A stretch of 64,000 nt of DNA, from NCBI RefSeq assembly GCF_004792515.1, contig NZ_CP038865.1, forward strand, positions 1,558,501 to 1,622,500, read 5' to 3'. Both the position numbers and the translations under genes were made by a program. Shown in pieces: positions 35,610-45,603 of the stretch. The first letter of the stretch is position 1; each line of letters starts with the position of its first letter. Source of the DNA: Vagococcus xieshaowenii. GTDB taxonomy: Bacteria; Bacillota; Bacilli; Lactobacillales; Vagococcaceae. A model generated the notes under the pieces. The model searched no databases and was not told the DNA's origin. It was given only the letters and a program-made list of their open reading frames with translations.

Positions 35610-36093
35610 CTTGTTCGGCCACCTTTATCATGTTAATTATTTGCTCACGAAGCTTCTTTGCCTCCTCTATTTCTAGTCCTTCAATTTTATGGCTAGTTGC
35701 CGCAGTATGAATGATAATTTCCATTAACTGCTCTTTTCTTAGAAATGGACCTTGCTCTGTTTCAATATGCTGAATTCGGTTAATAGGAACATACGTTATC
35801 TCTCTAAAAATATACCCTTTTTGAAAAGATAAATCTTCTGGAGATACTTCGTAGCGATGAAAGTTGTAACGATAAGGAATTAGTATTAAATTAATCAAAC
35901 TAATCAAACACGTCACAACAAAATAACTGATTAGTAGCACAAGCCAAATACCTTTTAATTGTAAAAACCACCAAACAACTCCCACCCCAATACCACCTAA
36001 GACCAAACATACTAATGTTGTAAATAGGGTGCTTTTCAACCAAACTTTTTTAATACGCTCAGGCATCTGATGTTGTAATAACGGATAATCCAT
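35602..36093 (-). CDS. ydbS: YdbS-like PH-domain membrane protein (163 aa)
   Basis: Two transmembrane helices (about 24-44 and 49-69) are followed by a bPH_2 domain (RYEVSPEDLSFQKGYIFREI, VPINRIQHIETEQGPFLRK). In Bacillus the ydbS-ydbT pair is adjacent and contributes to resistance to bacteriocins. It is the first gene of the pair, with its end overlapping the ydbT start. Confidence 0.9.
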   Translation of the reverse strand: MDYPLLQHQMPERIKKVWLKSTLFTTLVCLVLGGIGVGVVWWFLQLKGIWLVLLISYFVVTCLISLINLILIPYRYNFHRYEVSPEDLSFQKGYIFREITYVPINRIQHIETEQGPFLRKEQLMEIIIHTAATSHKIEGLEIEEAKKLREQIINMIKVAEQDV

Positions 36094-36187
36094 TGTGTCA
36101 CCTCCACATTGACTATATTAGTTCCCATTATAAATGAAAACGTTAAAATGAAAAGCCATAATAAAAAAAAAGGCTGTATAATATTTG

Positions 36188-36234
36188 GTGTTGATGGAAA
36201 ATCCAATTAGGATTTTCTGTTAACACTTTTTTTT
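36188..36234 (+). terminator. terminator inside the left end of the second ISL3 element
   Basis: A 17-bp continuous stem (36188-36204 with 36210-36226, three G-U) with loop AATTA is followed by T8. It would stop transcripts entering from the left before the transposase. Confidence 0.85.
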
Positions 36235-36250
36235 GATTTTTAGACAAAAA

Positions 36251-36312
36251 AAGAGACCTCAACCTGATAAAATTAAAGTCGACTAAAACCAAATATATCG
36301 GAGGGGTCTCTT
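36251..36312 (+). promoter_or_regulatory. hairpin hiding the ribosome binding site of the second transposase
   Basis: AAGAGACCTC (36251-36260) pairs with GAGGGGTCTCTT (36301-36312, two extra G), which contains the GGAGGGG site just before ATG 36313. The first ISL3 copy has a comparable arrangement with unrelated sequence. Confidence 0.55.
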
Positions 36313-37592
36313 ATGGATAAGCATACTAGAAAATTACTTGGATTGGAAGATAAAAATATATATTTTGCAGAAGATTGGTTAAAAGAAGAAAAGAAAAAAG
36401 ATGTTCTGGCTTATATTATTGAAGGTGTATTAACCTATCGCCCGACTTGCTGCGAAAAATGTGGTGAACTAGATAGCTCAAAAATCGTTAAAAACGGATA
36501 TAGAACGACCAAAACACAATTACCGCCCTTTAGAAATAGACTGACGTATCTAAAGCTGCATCGTTCAAGATTTCGTTGTTACACCTGTGGTGCTACTTTT
36601 ATCGCCTCAACACCTATCGTTGAACGCAATCATCATATTTCCCGTGAATTAAACTATCAAATCATGATGGAATTAAAGCGTATTGTATCTCGTAAAGATA
36701 TTGCGGAACGGTACTTTGTTTCTGATGTAACTGTGTTACGTACACAAAGAGAGTTAGCTAAACAACGGACAATTAACTACAATCACCTACCAAGTATTCT
36801 ATGTATTGATGAATTTAAATCAATGAAATCATGTGAAGGCTCTATGAGCTTTATTTGCGTTGACGGCGTTAGGAATAAGCTGTTTGTCCTCTTAGAGGAC
36901 AGACGATTGGAGAAGTTGGCTAGTTATTTCATGAAGTTTTCTCTTAAAGTACGCAAATCCGTTAAATACTTAGTCATGGATATGAATGGTAGCTATGCGC
37001 AACTAATCAAGAAAGTTTTTCCTTGTGCTGAAATTGTCACGGATCGTTTTCATATTGTACAACACATTAACCGTAGCTTTAATCAGTTACGTATCAATAT
37101 CATGAATACCTTCCGAAATCATCATTCAGAAGATATGAAGAAATATCGCAGATTGAAGCGTTACTGGAAACTCCTTTTAAAAGATACTGATACTTTAGAT
37201 AATAAGCATTCACATTATCATTATTTGTTTAAACGTGAACTTTTCCAACAGGAAATTATTGATGAACTATTAACTTATGATGAGCGTCTACGACTAGCAT
37301 ACGATACCATCCAGCTCTTACATCACTATCGCAAGAAATCCGATGTAGAGAACTTCTTTCATATAATAAATGACTTATCTAAAGAGCTTCCTAACTGGTT
37401 TAGAAAGAAATTAACCTTCTTCAATCGACACAATCAAGGCATTTATAATGCCTTGATTCTAATGGTATTACCGAAGGTATCAACAATAAAATCAAATTAA
37501 TTAAACGCGTTTCCTACGGCTATCGTAACTTTAGAAACTTACGTGATAGAATTTATATTTCGCAAGGATTAATTTTCCAAAATATCATATAA
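36313..37592 (+). pseudogene. ISL3 family transposase with frameshift near the C-terminus
   Basis: It is open to 37500 with the zinc-binding CCEKCGELD...CYTCGA, the DDE Asp in CIDEFKS and YLVMDMNGSYA, and IVTDRFHIVQHINRSF. After NQGIYNALI (about 37455) the expected YSNG sequence is out of frame and resumes as SNGITEGINNKIKLIKRVSY, ending at 37592. Comparison with the intact copy (NALIHPYSNG) suggests a deletion of about 10 bases. The lost segment is at the conserved catalytic Glu region, so this transposase is probably inactive. Confidence 0.85.
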
Positions 37593-37671
37593 AAAAGGTG
37601 AAGCTTTTACACTTCACCTAGTCACTTATTTTAGCAAATTTGAGCCCATCAACACTATTTGACGAAGAGCC

Positions 37672-37716
37672 AAAAAAAAGAAGCACCACTAACTTTTGAG
37701 CGTTAGTTGGTGCTTC
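37672..37716 (-). terminator. terminator of pepV, U tract now joined to the ISL3 end
   Basis: GAAGCACC-ACTAAC pairs with GTTAGT-GGTGCTTC, followed by T8 leftward. The T8 is one copy of the presumed target duplication. Confidence 0.9.
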
Positions 37717-37731
37717 GAACTACGAATGTCA

Positions 37732-39147
37732 TTATTTCACTAAACGATAAATTGCATCGGCATAAATCGCTGTTGCACGGAATAAATCGTCCAATGCCAT
37801 GAATTCATTTGCTTGGTGCATTGTATCAATGCTATCTGGGAACATAGCCCCATACGCTACGCCTCGTTCTAATAAACGACCGAATGTACCACCACCAATT
37901 ACTTGACCATGACCTTTTAGACCAGTGTGTTCTTCGTATACTGATAATAATGTTTTTACTAATTCGTCATCTTCTGGTACATAGTGCGGTCCTTTACCGC
38001 CTTCTAGTACTTCTACTGAAAAATCAGTTGAAGCTAAGCTTTCAGCAATTTGTTGGCCAATTGTTGCTTCATCTGTTCCTTTTGGATAACGCATATTCAA
38101 TAGAACTGAGTTCACTTCACTTGTTGCATCAAAGTTGAATACCCCAACGTTAAGTGATAACTCACCCATAATATCATCTGTGATTGCCACACCAATTTTC
38201 TCACCTTTTGTGTCATCGTGTAAGAAAGTTGCGATTGTATTGATATATGTTTTAGCATTCCCTTCAAAAGCATATTGATTTAAGAAGTTTGCTAAGTGTG
38301 TACCACCATTAATTCCTAGATGTGGGCTTGCTCCATGTGCTGATTTACCTTTAACAAAAACTGTCACAGTTGAGCCATCAATGGTCACTTCACCTGAAAT
38401 ACCTTGTGCTGCTACGTATTTTTCTAAATCAGTTGCTATTGAAGCTAATACATCGGTATCTTTTACTTCTAAGACAGCTGTTCCTGATTCAGGTACCATG
38501 TTAGGACGTAAGCCAGCTTTGAAGATAACTAATTTAATTGCCCCTTCATTGTCTCCAGCAAGATTTAACGAAACTGTCACGTTACCTTTTTCCCCATTAA
38601 TAATTGGGAACTCAGCATCTGGAGCAAAACCGAAATCTGGTGTTTCTTCAACTTCTAAATAACGGTCTACACATTTCCAGCTACTTTCTTCATCAGTTCC
38701 GATAATTAAACGAATACGTTTAGAAGTTGGTAAGCCTAGGTCTTTAATCATTTTGATGGCATAGTAAGCAGCCATTGAAGGGCCTTTATCATCACTTGAA
38801 CCACGTGCATAGATACGACCATCTTTAATTACTGGTTCAAAAGGATCGGTATCCCAACCAGTTCCAACAGGCACCACATCCACGTGACTGAAAATACCTA
38901 ATGTTTCATCTCCAGCACCAAATTCAATATGTCCTGCAATATTTTCAACGTTTTTAGTCACAAAACCGTCACGTTCCCCTAATGCTAAAAAGTGTAACAA
39001 TGCTTCTTTAGGTCCAGGTCCAACTGGTGCATCTGCTGTTGCTTTATCGTCTTCACGTACACTTGGTACACGTAATAAACCAAATAAATCCTCTAATAAT
39101 GCCTCTTTACGACACTCAACTTCTTTTGTCCAATCAATTGTTGTCAT
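37732..39147 (-). CDS. pepV: dipeptidase PepV
   Basis: The 471-residue M20 metallopeptidase has metal ligands in GIFSHVDVVPVGTGW (His), ARGSSDDKGPSMAAYY (Asp) and IGTDEESSWK (Glu/Glu). Length and the large lid domain are those of PepV of lactic bacteria, which hydrolyses Xaa-Xaa dipeptides. GAAGGAG precedes the ATG. It is a single gene with its own terminator. Confidence 0.96.
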   Translation of the reverse strand: MTTIDWTKEVECRKEALLEDLFGLLRVPSVREDDKATADAPVGPGPKEALLHFLALGERDGFVTKNVENIAGHIEFGAGDETLGIFSHVDVVPVGTGWDTDPFEPVIKDGRIYARGSSDDKGPSMAAYYAIKMIKDLGLPTSKRIRLIIGTDEESSWKCVDRYLEVEETPDFGFAPDAEFPIINGEKGNVTVSLNLAGDNEGAIKLVIFKAGLRPNMVPESGTAVLEVKDTDVLASIATDLEKYVAAQGISGEVTIDGSTVTVFVKGKSAHGASPHLGINGGTHLANFLNQYAFEGNAKTYINTIATFLHDDTKGEKIGVAITDDIMGELSLNVGVFNFDATSEVNSVLLNMRYPKGTDEATIGQQIAESLASTDFSVEVLEGGKGPHYVPEDDELVKTLLSVYEEHTGLKGHGQVIGGGTFGRLLERGVAYGAMFPDSIDTMHQANEFMALDDLFRATAIYADAIYRLVK

Positions 39148-39183
39148 CTAATCGTCTCCTTCGATAGTTAGCTCTTTTTTCTA

Positions 39184-40062
39184 TTATAACCCTGGATCAT
39201 AAAAATTACCCAAAATTCTTACTTTTTCTGAAATACTTACGAATGCACACGGATCTGTTTCTTTCATTACCTCTTCTAATGTATGCATTTCAAACGCTGT
39301 GATAACAGTAAATAACACGGTTTGTGGTTCACCATCATACGCACCTTTAGCGTCATTAATAATCGTCACCCCACGACGCATCTCTTTACGCAATGCGTCA
39401 ATTATTTCTTGTGGATGTTTCGTAATAATCATCACTTGCATCTTTTGTTGCTTGGTATATGTGGCATCCATTACCTTACCACTAATAAAGAAACTCAAAA
39501 CACTATAAAAACCATAACGCCAACCAAACAGATAGCCTGCTATCAAAGCAATCATGACATTAAAGATGATTGCAATTGAACCCACTGATTTACCTGTTTT
39601 TTTGCGAATAGACAACGCAATAATATCTAGTCCACCAGTAGATACACCATTTTTCAAACCTAATCCTACCCCAAACCCATTAATTGCACCACCAAAAATA
39701 GCACATAACAATGGATCTGTTGTTAAGGATGTCGTTGGGACAATATTTAAGGCAATCGCCGTAAGCGTAACTTCTATCATAGTAAAAATAGTGAATTTCT
39801 TACTTAACGTACACCATGCAATAATAAATAACGGAATATTTAACCCATAATAAATAACTGAAAAAGGCAGATTAATTCCCAGAATACTCTCTAATCCTGT
39901 ATCAATAATTTGTCCAATACCGGTCACGCCACTTGCATAAATACCTCCGGGATGCCAAAAAACATTCAAGGCAATCGAAGACATCAAGGCAACTACGACC
40001 GAGACACTTACTTTTTTCAAATATTCATGATTAGTTTGCGTTAGAAACGATGGTTTGTTCAT
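39184..40062 (-). CDS. YitT family membrane protein (DUF161 + DUF2179)
   Basis: About five transmembrane helices (residues 18-185; FWHPGGIYASGVTGIGQI, LKNGVSTGGLDIIALSIRKK) are followed by a cytosolic DUF2179 domain (MQVMIITKHPQEIIDALRKE and later GAYDGEPQTVLFTVI). The function of the family is not settled; it may be a transporter. It lies upstream of pepV by 36 bases and may be co-transcribed. Confidence 0.9.
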   Translation of the reverse strand: MNKPSFLTQTNHEYLKKVSVSVVVALMSSIALNVFWHPGGIYASGVTGIGQIIDTGLESILGINLPFSVIYYGLNIPLFIIAWCTLSKKFTIFTMIEVTLTAIALNIVPTTSLTTDPLLCAIFGGAINGFGVGLGLKNGVSTGGLDIIALSIRKKTGKSVGSIAIIFNVMIALIAGYLFGWRYGFYSVLSFFISGKVMDATYTKQQKMQVMIITKHPQEIIDALRKEMRRGVTIINDAKGAYDGEPQTVLFTVITAFEMHTLEEVMKETDPCAFVSISEKVRILGNFYDPGL

Positions 40063-40157
40063 TTCACCACACCTCTTTAAGAATGCGGTATATTAGTGAC
40101 GCCTCACCCACACCACATTATCTTATTCTTTTTTGAACTTTTTCACGATATTCCCTA

Positions 40158-40208
40158 CAAAACAGTCCTCGTTTATGTTGGCTAACATGTAAACGAGGCG
40201 TCTGTTTT
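40158..40208 (-). terminator. terminator of hisS-aspS
   Basis: CCTCGTTTA pairs with TAAACGAGG, extended by ACAG/CTGT, with a short T tract leftward. Confidence 0.8.
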
Positions 40209-40225
40209 ATTGTATCAATAATCTG

Positions 40226-41992
40226 TTATTCTTCTGTTTTAACAACACTTAATGTTAATTCAGCTAATTGTGCATCAGATACCATGCTTGGTGCACTATT
40301 TAATGGGTCAATTGCGCGATTATTTTTAGGGAACGCAATGACTTCACGAATATTATCTTCGCCAGCTAATAGCATCGCTAAACGGTCTAATCCTAACGCA
40401 ATCCCTCCATGTGGTGGGAATCCTAATTCTAGCGCTTCTAACAAGAAACCAAATTGGTTGTTGGCTTCTTCTTTCGTAAATCCAACGACTTCAAGTACTT
40501 TTTCTTGCAATTCACGCGTATAAATACGGCTTGAACCGCCACCTAATTCATAACCGTTTAATACTACATCATACGCTTCAGCGTAGACTTTTTCAGGAGC
40601 TGTTTCTAATAACGGAATATCTTCTGCTTTAGGGCGAGTAAATGGATGATGCGCTGCGACATAGCGTCCTGCTTCTTCATCATACTCAAGTAATGGCCAA
40701 TCAACGATCCATAAGAAGTTATAAGAAGTTGGATCAATTAGATCTAATTCTTTGGCTAAACGAGAACGTAATGCGCCTAAAGAAGCTGCTACGACAGGTG
40801 ATTCATCAGCGACAAATAAAATTAAATCTCCAACGTTCGCATCAACATGTGCGATAATTTCAGCTTGTTTGTCAGTTAAGAACTTAGCAATTGGTCCATT
40901 TAAGCCTTCTTCTGTTACTTTAACCCATGCTAATCCTTTAGCGCCAAATTGTGATAGATCTTTTCCTAATGCATCTAAATCTTTACGAGAATATTTATCC
41001 GCAGCTTGAGGTGCCACAATCGCTTTGACCTGGCCGCCATTTTCTAAAGCTGATTTGAAGACTTTGAATTCCACATCACTGACAACAGGTGCCATATCGA
41101 TTAATTCTAAGCCAAAACGTGTATCAGGTTTATCTGAACCAAAGCGCGCCATTGCTTCTTGATAACTCATACGTGGGAATGGAGCTGAAATTTCAACATT
41201 TAGCACTTCTTTCATCACATTCACTAACATATTTTCTGTTAATGTTTGAATATCTTCTGGTTCTAGGAAACTTGTTTCAATATCGACCTGCGTAAATTCT
41301 GGTTGACGGTCTCCACGTAAATCTTCGTCACGGAAACAACGTGCAATTTGATAATAACGATCTACGCCAGCCCCCATTAATAATTGCTTACGTAATTGTG
41401 GTGATTGTGGTAAAGCATAAAAATGGCCACTGTTCACACGAGATGGCACTAAATAATCACGTGCGCCTTCTGGTGTTGATTTATCTAAGTAAGGTGTTTC
41501 TACTTCTAAGAAAGCTTCTTCATTTAAGAAATTACGGATTGCTTTACTTGCTTGATGTCTGATTTTTAAATTGTTTAACATTTTTGGACGACGTAAATCA
41601 ATATAACGATATTGTAAACGTGTCTCTGTGTTAACATTTCCTTCATCATCAATTGTAAATGGCGGTGTTTTCGCTTCATTTAAAATAACTACTTCACTGG
41701 CTAATACTTCAATTTCACCAGTTTTCATGTTAGGATTGATGGCACCTTCACGTGCTACCACTTCCCCTGTTACTTCAATAACATATTCAGAACGACAGTT
41801 ATCAGCAACTTCCCATGCACTTTTGGCATTTTCAGGGTTAACAACGACTTGGACAATTCCTTCTCGGTCACGTAAATCAATAAAAATTAAACCACCTAAA
41901 TCACGACGTTTTTGAACCCATCCTTTTAGCGTTACTGTTTGACCGATGACTTCTTTTGAGACTAATCCTGCATACATTGTACGTTTACTCAT
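40226..41992 (-). CDS. aspS: aspartyl-tRNA synthetase
   Basis: At 588 residues it has the OB-fold anticodon domain, the bacterial GAD insertion and class II motifs ([29 protein letters not shown]). ATG 41992 (MSKRTMYAG) follows AAAGGTGG; an in-frame GTG inside that site is not the start. It is the second gene of the T-box controlled hisS-aspS operon, 14 bases after hisS. Confidence 0.98.
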   Translation of the reverse strand: MSKRTMYAGLVSKEVIGQTVTLKGWVQKRRDLGGLIFIDLRDREGIVQVVVNPENAKSAWEVADNCRSEYVIEVTGEVVAREGAINPNMKTGEIEVLASEVVILNEAKTPPFTIDDEGNVNTETRLQYRYIDLRRPKMLNNLKIRHQASKAIRNFLNEEAFLEVETPYLDKSTPEGARDYLVPSRVNSGHFYALPQSPQLRKQLLMGAGVDRYYQIARCFRDEDLRGDRQPEFTQVDIETSFLEPEDIQTLTENMLVNVMKEVLNVEISAPFPRMSYQEAMARFGSDKPDTRFGLELIDMAPVVSDVEFKVFKSALENGGQVKAIVAPQAADKYSRKDLDALGKDLSQFGAKGLAWVKVTEEGLNGPIAKFLTDKQAEIIAHVDANVGDLILFVADESPVVAASLGALRSRLAKELDLIDPTSYNFLWIVDWPLLEYDEEAGRYVAAHHPFTRPKAEDIPLLETAPEKVYAEAYDVVLNGYELGGGSSRIYTRELQEKVLEVVGFTKEEANNQFGFLLEALELGFPPHGGIALGLDRLAMLLAGEDNIREVIAFPKNNRAIDPLNSAPSMVSDAQLAELTLSVVKTEE

Positions 41993-42006
41993 AATTTCCA
42001 CCTTTT

Positions 42007-43314
42007 CTATTTAACAAATGATTCATTTGCCATCATTTCTTGATATACGTTTGCAAAGTCGCTATAGACTTCTGCAAGTGGTACTGTTTTTTCAATACCT
42101 GCTGACATATTTTTTACTTGAACAACTTGTTGTTCAAGCTCGTTGCCACCTAATGTCATGACCAATTTAGCTTTCAAACGATTGGCTGTCTTGAACTGAG
42201 CTTTTGCTCCTCTTGAAAGGAAATCGCGTTCAGCTGAGAAGTTGCCTTGACGAATCGTTTGAACTAATTTTAATGTTTCAACGTTGGTTTCTTCACCCAA
42301 TCCAACAATATATACATCTAACGGTTGTTCCACCGGTAAAGAGCCACCTTCTGCATCAATGGCTAACAGTGTTCGTTCAATACCTAAACCAAAACCAAAG
42401 CCTGGTGTCTCAGGACCACCTAGCTCTTCAACTAATCCACTATAGCGACCACCACCACCTACAGCGATTGGATCATCAAAGACTTTGGCTTCACTCATCA
42501 CTTCAAAAATCGTATCATTATAGTAATCTAATCCACGAACCATACGATGATCAATTGCATACGTCACATTCATCACATCTAACATCTCTTTAACCGTATC
42601 AAAATGTTTTTGTGAGTCTTCTGTTAAAAAGTCTAAAATAGACGGTGCATTTTTTACAATTTCAATATCCTTTTTATCTTTACTATCTAAGATACGCAAA
42701 GGATTTTTTTCAAAACGATTTTTTGAATCCGCACTTAATTCTTCATAAAAAGGTGTTAAATAGTCGATTAATCCTTGACGGTAATTTGCGCGACTTTCTT
42801 TATCACCTAAAGAGTTAATCACTAATTTTAGCTCTTTCAAGCCGATTTCTCGGTAAAAATCAAGTGCCATCATCATCACTTCTACATCAGTTGCTGGATT
42901 TTTGCTTCCAAATACTTCTACGCCAATTTGATGGAACTGACGTAAGCGACCTGTTTTTGGACGCTCGTAACGGAACATAGGACCAATATAATAAGTTTTA
43001 TACGGTTTTTGGAACTCTGGTCCGTATAATTTATTCTCAACAAATGCACGTACAACAGGGGCTGTCCCTTCAGGACGTAACGTGACGTGACGATCTCCTT
43101 TGTCATAAAAGTCATACATCTCTTTTGATACGATATCCGTCGTATCCCCTACACTACGAGAGATGACTTCATAATGTTCGAACATTGGGGTTCTAATTTC
43201 ATGAAATTGATAGTTTTTAAAAATGTCGCGTGCTTTACCTTCGACAAATTGCCACTTTTCAACGTCACCTGGCAAGATATCTGAAGTACCTCTAGGTTTT
43301 TGATAACTACTCAT
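42007..43314 (-). CDS. hisS: histidyl-tRNA synthetase
   Basis: The 435-residue class II synthetase shows motif 2 ([20 protein letters not shown]) and the HisA motif ([14 protein letters not shown]). ATG 43314 follows AAGGAGG; the longer frame upstream runs into the T-box terminator and is not coding. First gene of the operon. Confidence 0.98.
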   Translation of the reverse strand: MSSYQKPRGTSDILPGDVEKWQFVEGKARDIFKNYQFHEIRTPMFEHYEVISRSVGDTTDIVSKEMYDFYDKGDRHVTLRPEGTAPVVRAFVENKLYGPEFQKPYKTYYIGPMFRYERPKTGRLRQFHQIGVEVFGSKNPATDVEVMMMALDFYREIGLKELKLVINSLGDKESRANYRQGLIDYLTPFYEELSADSKNRFEKNPLRILDSKDKKDIEIVKNAPSILDFLTEDSQKHFDTVKEMLDVMNVTYAIDHRMVRGLDYYNDTIFEVMSEAKVFDDPIAVGGGGRYSGLVEELGGPETPGFGFGLGIERTLLAIDAEGGSLPVEQPLDVYIVGLGEETNVETLKLVQTIRQGNFSAERDFLSRGAKAQFKTANRLKAKLVMTLGGNELEQQVVQVKNMSAGIEKTVPLAEVYSDFANVYQEMMANESFVK

Positions 43315-43332
43315 ATTTGTCCTCCTTAATCT

Positions 43333-43582
43333 ACAAAAAAAGCCCTTGTTTAATAAAACAAGGACGAATGAATTCACACGTGGTACCACCTAATTTGAAA
43401 GAGACTTACGCCTACTTTCCTCTCTAACGATATAACGCCTCGTACGCGAGATGGTTTGATCAACATCTATCTCCAGAGTGTCCTTCCCTCATTCTCAATG
43501 GAACAACTTTCAGCTACGATTGTTCTCTCTTTAACATCTTAAAATAGGTACTCTCTCTATCATCGATTTTAATTTCTTTGTC
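43333..43582 (-). promoter_or_regulatory. T-box leader of hisS-aspS
   Basis: The conserved T-box AGGTGGTACCACG lies at about 43379-43391 on the leftward strand. It is followed by the terminator CCTTGTTT/AAACAAGG with T7 (43333-43363). Stem I carries an AGTA loop strand and the opposing GAAGGACACTCT. Within it GACAC (43482-43478) offers an Asp codon GAC and an overlapping His codon CAC, matching the two synthetases. Uncharged tRNA would stabilise the antiterminator. Confidence 0.93.
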
Positions 43583-43588
43583 TACTCA

Positions 43589-43617
43589 AAGGTACAAGAA
43601 AATCACTCATTTGTCAA
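43589..43617 (-). promoter_or_regulatory. promoter of the hisS-aspS leader
   Basis: TTGACA (43617-43612), a 17-base spacer and TACCTT (43594-43589) leftward. Confidence 0.75.
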
Positions 43618-43756
43618 GGAAGGCAAGCCTTTTAAGATAAAAGATTCTCATTTAATAACAACTTAACCTGTGAATAAAATTTCACACTATTTGATATATT
43701 GCTTTCCTCTTTTTTTTGTTATAATAATAAGCAGTTCAAACTCCACGGAGGAAAGT

Positions 43757-45064
43757 ATGTTAAAAAAAATATTAAAAAAACCAACGATAAAGCTACTAAT
43801 GATTCATTTAGCGATGATTGCCGCTATTTTATTAGCCTTTGTTACCTATAAACCAAAAGATTTAGTCACTATTGAAACCCTAGCACTTAATGTGCGTCTA
43901 GGCCCAGGGTTAGATTATGATATTACCTCCCAAGTTAAAAAAGGGGATAAAGTTGAAGTATTAGAAGAAAAAGATAAGTGGTTCCATGTCGTATTACCCA
44001 ACAGTACAAAAGGTTGGATTGCTAGTTGGTTGATTGCCGAAAATAGTGCAAGTACCGCTGTCACTAGTATTAAAGCAACCGTCAATACCGATGACACCAA
44101 TTTGCGTGAAAAAGCTAATACCGATAGCGATGTCGTAGTAAAAGTCAAAAAAGATACGCCAGTCTTGATTACTAATGAGGCTAATGGTTGGTCGCAAGTA
44201 GAAGTAGATGGTAAAAGTGGTTGGATTTTCTCAGACTTATTGACTCTAACAGAAGAAAAAAATAAAGAAAATCCTAAAGATAAACCAATCACAACAAAAC
44301 CAACTATCAAAAAAGTTTATGCTAGACAAGATGACATTAAAATCCGTCAAGAAGCATCCATTGATGGCTTAGTTATTGCAACATCTAACATAGGACAACC
44401 GATGGACGTTGTTGCTGAAGAAGGTGACTGGTATCAAGTTAAAACAGAAGATGGCCAAATTGGTTATGTTGCAAATTGGGTCGTTTCAACTGCTAAACAA
44501 CTGGGTAATAGTAGTGTCAGTTCAATTGCCGAAGCAACTATCATGTTAGACCCTGGTCATGGCGGAACGGACGTTGGTTCAATTAGTCCAGATGAAACCA
44601 TCTATGAAAAAACGATTACCTTTGCAACAGCTAACTATGTAAAAGAAGCTTTACAAACACTTGGAGCAAACGTCATGATGACACGCAGTGACGATGTTTT
44701 AGTTCCTTTATCTGAAATAGCAAATAAGAGCAATCGAGCAAGTGTTGATGCTTTTATTAGCTTCCATTACGACTCAACAGAAGGCGCTAATACCGCATCT
44801 GGTACCAAAACTTATTACTATGATGACACAGATAAGCTATTTGCAAGTATCATTAACAATTCACTAGCCGAAACACTCCCTTTGCCTAACCGTGGTGTTG
44901 ATTTTGGTGACTACCAAGTCTTACGTGAAAATGATCGACCGGCTGTCTTACTTGAGTTAGGCTTCATGAATAATTCAAATGATTTAGCAGAATTTAGTAC
45001 AAAATCTTATCAGAAGAAAGTCGCTCAAGCAGTCGCTCAAGCCTTAACAGAATATTTTGAATAA
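43757..45064 (+). CDS. N-acetylmuramoyl-L-alanine amidase with three SH3b domains
   Basis: ATG 43757 follows CGGAGGAAAG. One transmembrane or signal segment (about 12-30) is followed by SH3b domains (about 32-97, 108-168 and 188-250), each with an NVRLGPG or DDTNLREKAN-type start, and an Amidase_3 domain (about 260-435). Zinc and catalytic residues are in MLDPGHGGTDVGS (His), FISFHYD and LLELGFMNN (Glu). It cleaves the stem peptide from murein, probably tethered to the membrane. It is a single gene. Confidence 0.93.
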   Translation: MLKKILKKPTIKLLMIHLAMIAAILLAFVTYKPKDLVTIETLALNVRLGPGLDYDITSQVKKGDKVEVLEEKDKWFHVVLPNSTKGWIASWLIAENSASTAVTSIKATVNTDDTNLREKANTDSDVVVKVKKDTPVLITNEANGWSQVEVDGKSGWIFSDLLTLTEEKNKENPKDKPITTKPTIKKVYARQDDIKIRQEASIDGLVIATSNIGQPMDVVAEEGDWYQVKTEDGQIGYVANWVVSTAKQLGNSSVSSIAEATIMLDPGHGGTDVGSISPDETIYEKTITFATANYVKEALQTLGANVMMTRSDDVLVPLSEIANKSNRASVDAFISFHYDSTEGANTASGTKTYYYDDTDKLFASIINNSLAETLPLPNRGVDFGDYQVLRENDRPAVLLELGFMNNSNDLAEFSTKSYQKKVAQAVAQALTEYFE

Positions 45065-45068
45065 CAAT

Positions 45069-45105
45069 AAAGAACCTGTCCTATCTTATGATAGAACAGG
45101 TTCTT
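45069..45105. terminator. bidirectional terminator between the amidase gene and dtd
   Basis: AAAGAACCTGT-CTATC pairs with GATAG-ACAGGTTCTTT around TTAT. Confidence 0.9.
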
Positions 45106-45139
45106 TATTTATAATGTTTTATTTCTTTACATCTTGTAT

Positions 45140-45592
45140 TTATATTCCTTTTTGCTCGGTATCAAATAAGATAGTCACCGGCCCGTCATTGATAAGCGAA
45201 ACCTTCATATCTGCACCAAATTGACCTGTCGATACGTCTAAACCTTCGCTTCTTAATGTTTCATTGAAGTATTCATACATTGCCTTCGCTTCGCTAGGTT
45301 TTTCTGCTTCTACAAAACTTGGGCGATTACCTTTTTTAGTATTCGCTAATAGTGTAAACTGTGATATCGATAAAATCTTTCCATGAACATCTTTAATCCC
45401 TAAGTTCATCTTGCCTTCCTCATCTTCAAAAACACGTAAGTTAGCAATTTTTCGGACTAAATAATCAGCATCTTCTGTGGTATCACCTTGTTTGACACCT
45501 AATAAAATCATATAGCCTTGGTTGATAGCTGAAATGATTTCACCATCAACGGATACACTTGCTTCAGTAACTCTTTGAACAACTGCCTTCAT
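45140..45592 (-). CDS. dtd: D-aminoacyl-tRNA deacylase
   Basis: The 150-residue DTD enzyme has the family motifs [17 protein letters not shown] and [12 protein letters not shown] (cross-subunit GP motif). It hydrolyses D-aminoacyl-tRNA and glycyl-tRNA(Ala). It is 11 bases after rel in one operon, a common Gram-positive arrangement. Confidence 0.97.
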   Translation of the reverse strand: MKAVVQRVTEASVSVDGEIISAINQGYMILLGVKQGDTTEDADYLVRKIANLRVFEDEEGKMNLGIKDVHGKILSISQFTLLANTKKGNRPSFVEAEKPSEAKAMYEYFNETLRSEGLDVSTGQFGADMKVSLINDGPVTILFDTEQKGI

Positions 45593-45603
45593 TAGATTAA
45601 CCC

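Larger units (their letters stand above)
36172..37671 (+). mobile_element. second ISL3-family insertion sequence, 1500 bp, decayed
   Basis: The left end GGCTGTATAATATTTGGTGT and the right end, reversed, GGCTCTTCGTCAAATAGTGT share about 17 of 26 positions, including the TGTTGATGG core. Eight A on each side (36164-36171 and 37672-37679) fit an 8-bp target duplication, though low complexity makes this weak. The target is the U tract of the pepV terminator. The transposase gene is frameshifted. Confidence 0.85.

Noticed and set aside
37884-42593. many medium-length rightward frames opposite pepV, yitT, aspS and hisS
   Set aside because: They are antisense frames of well-identified genes, with unlikely composition and no start signals.
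43670-43756. 29-residue N-terminal extension of the amidase
   Set aside because: The downstream ATG has a strong ribosome binding site and begins a normal signal/anchor segment; the extension covers the promoter.
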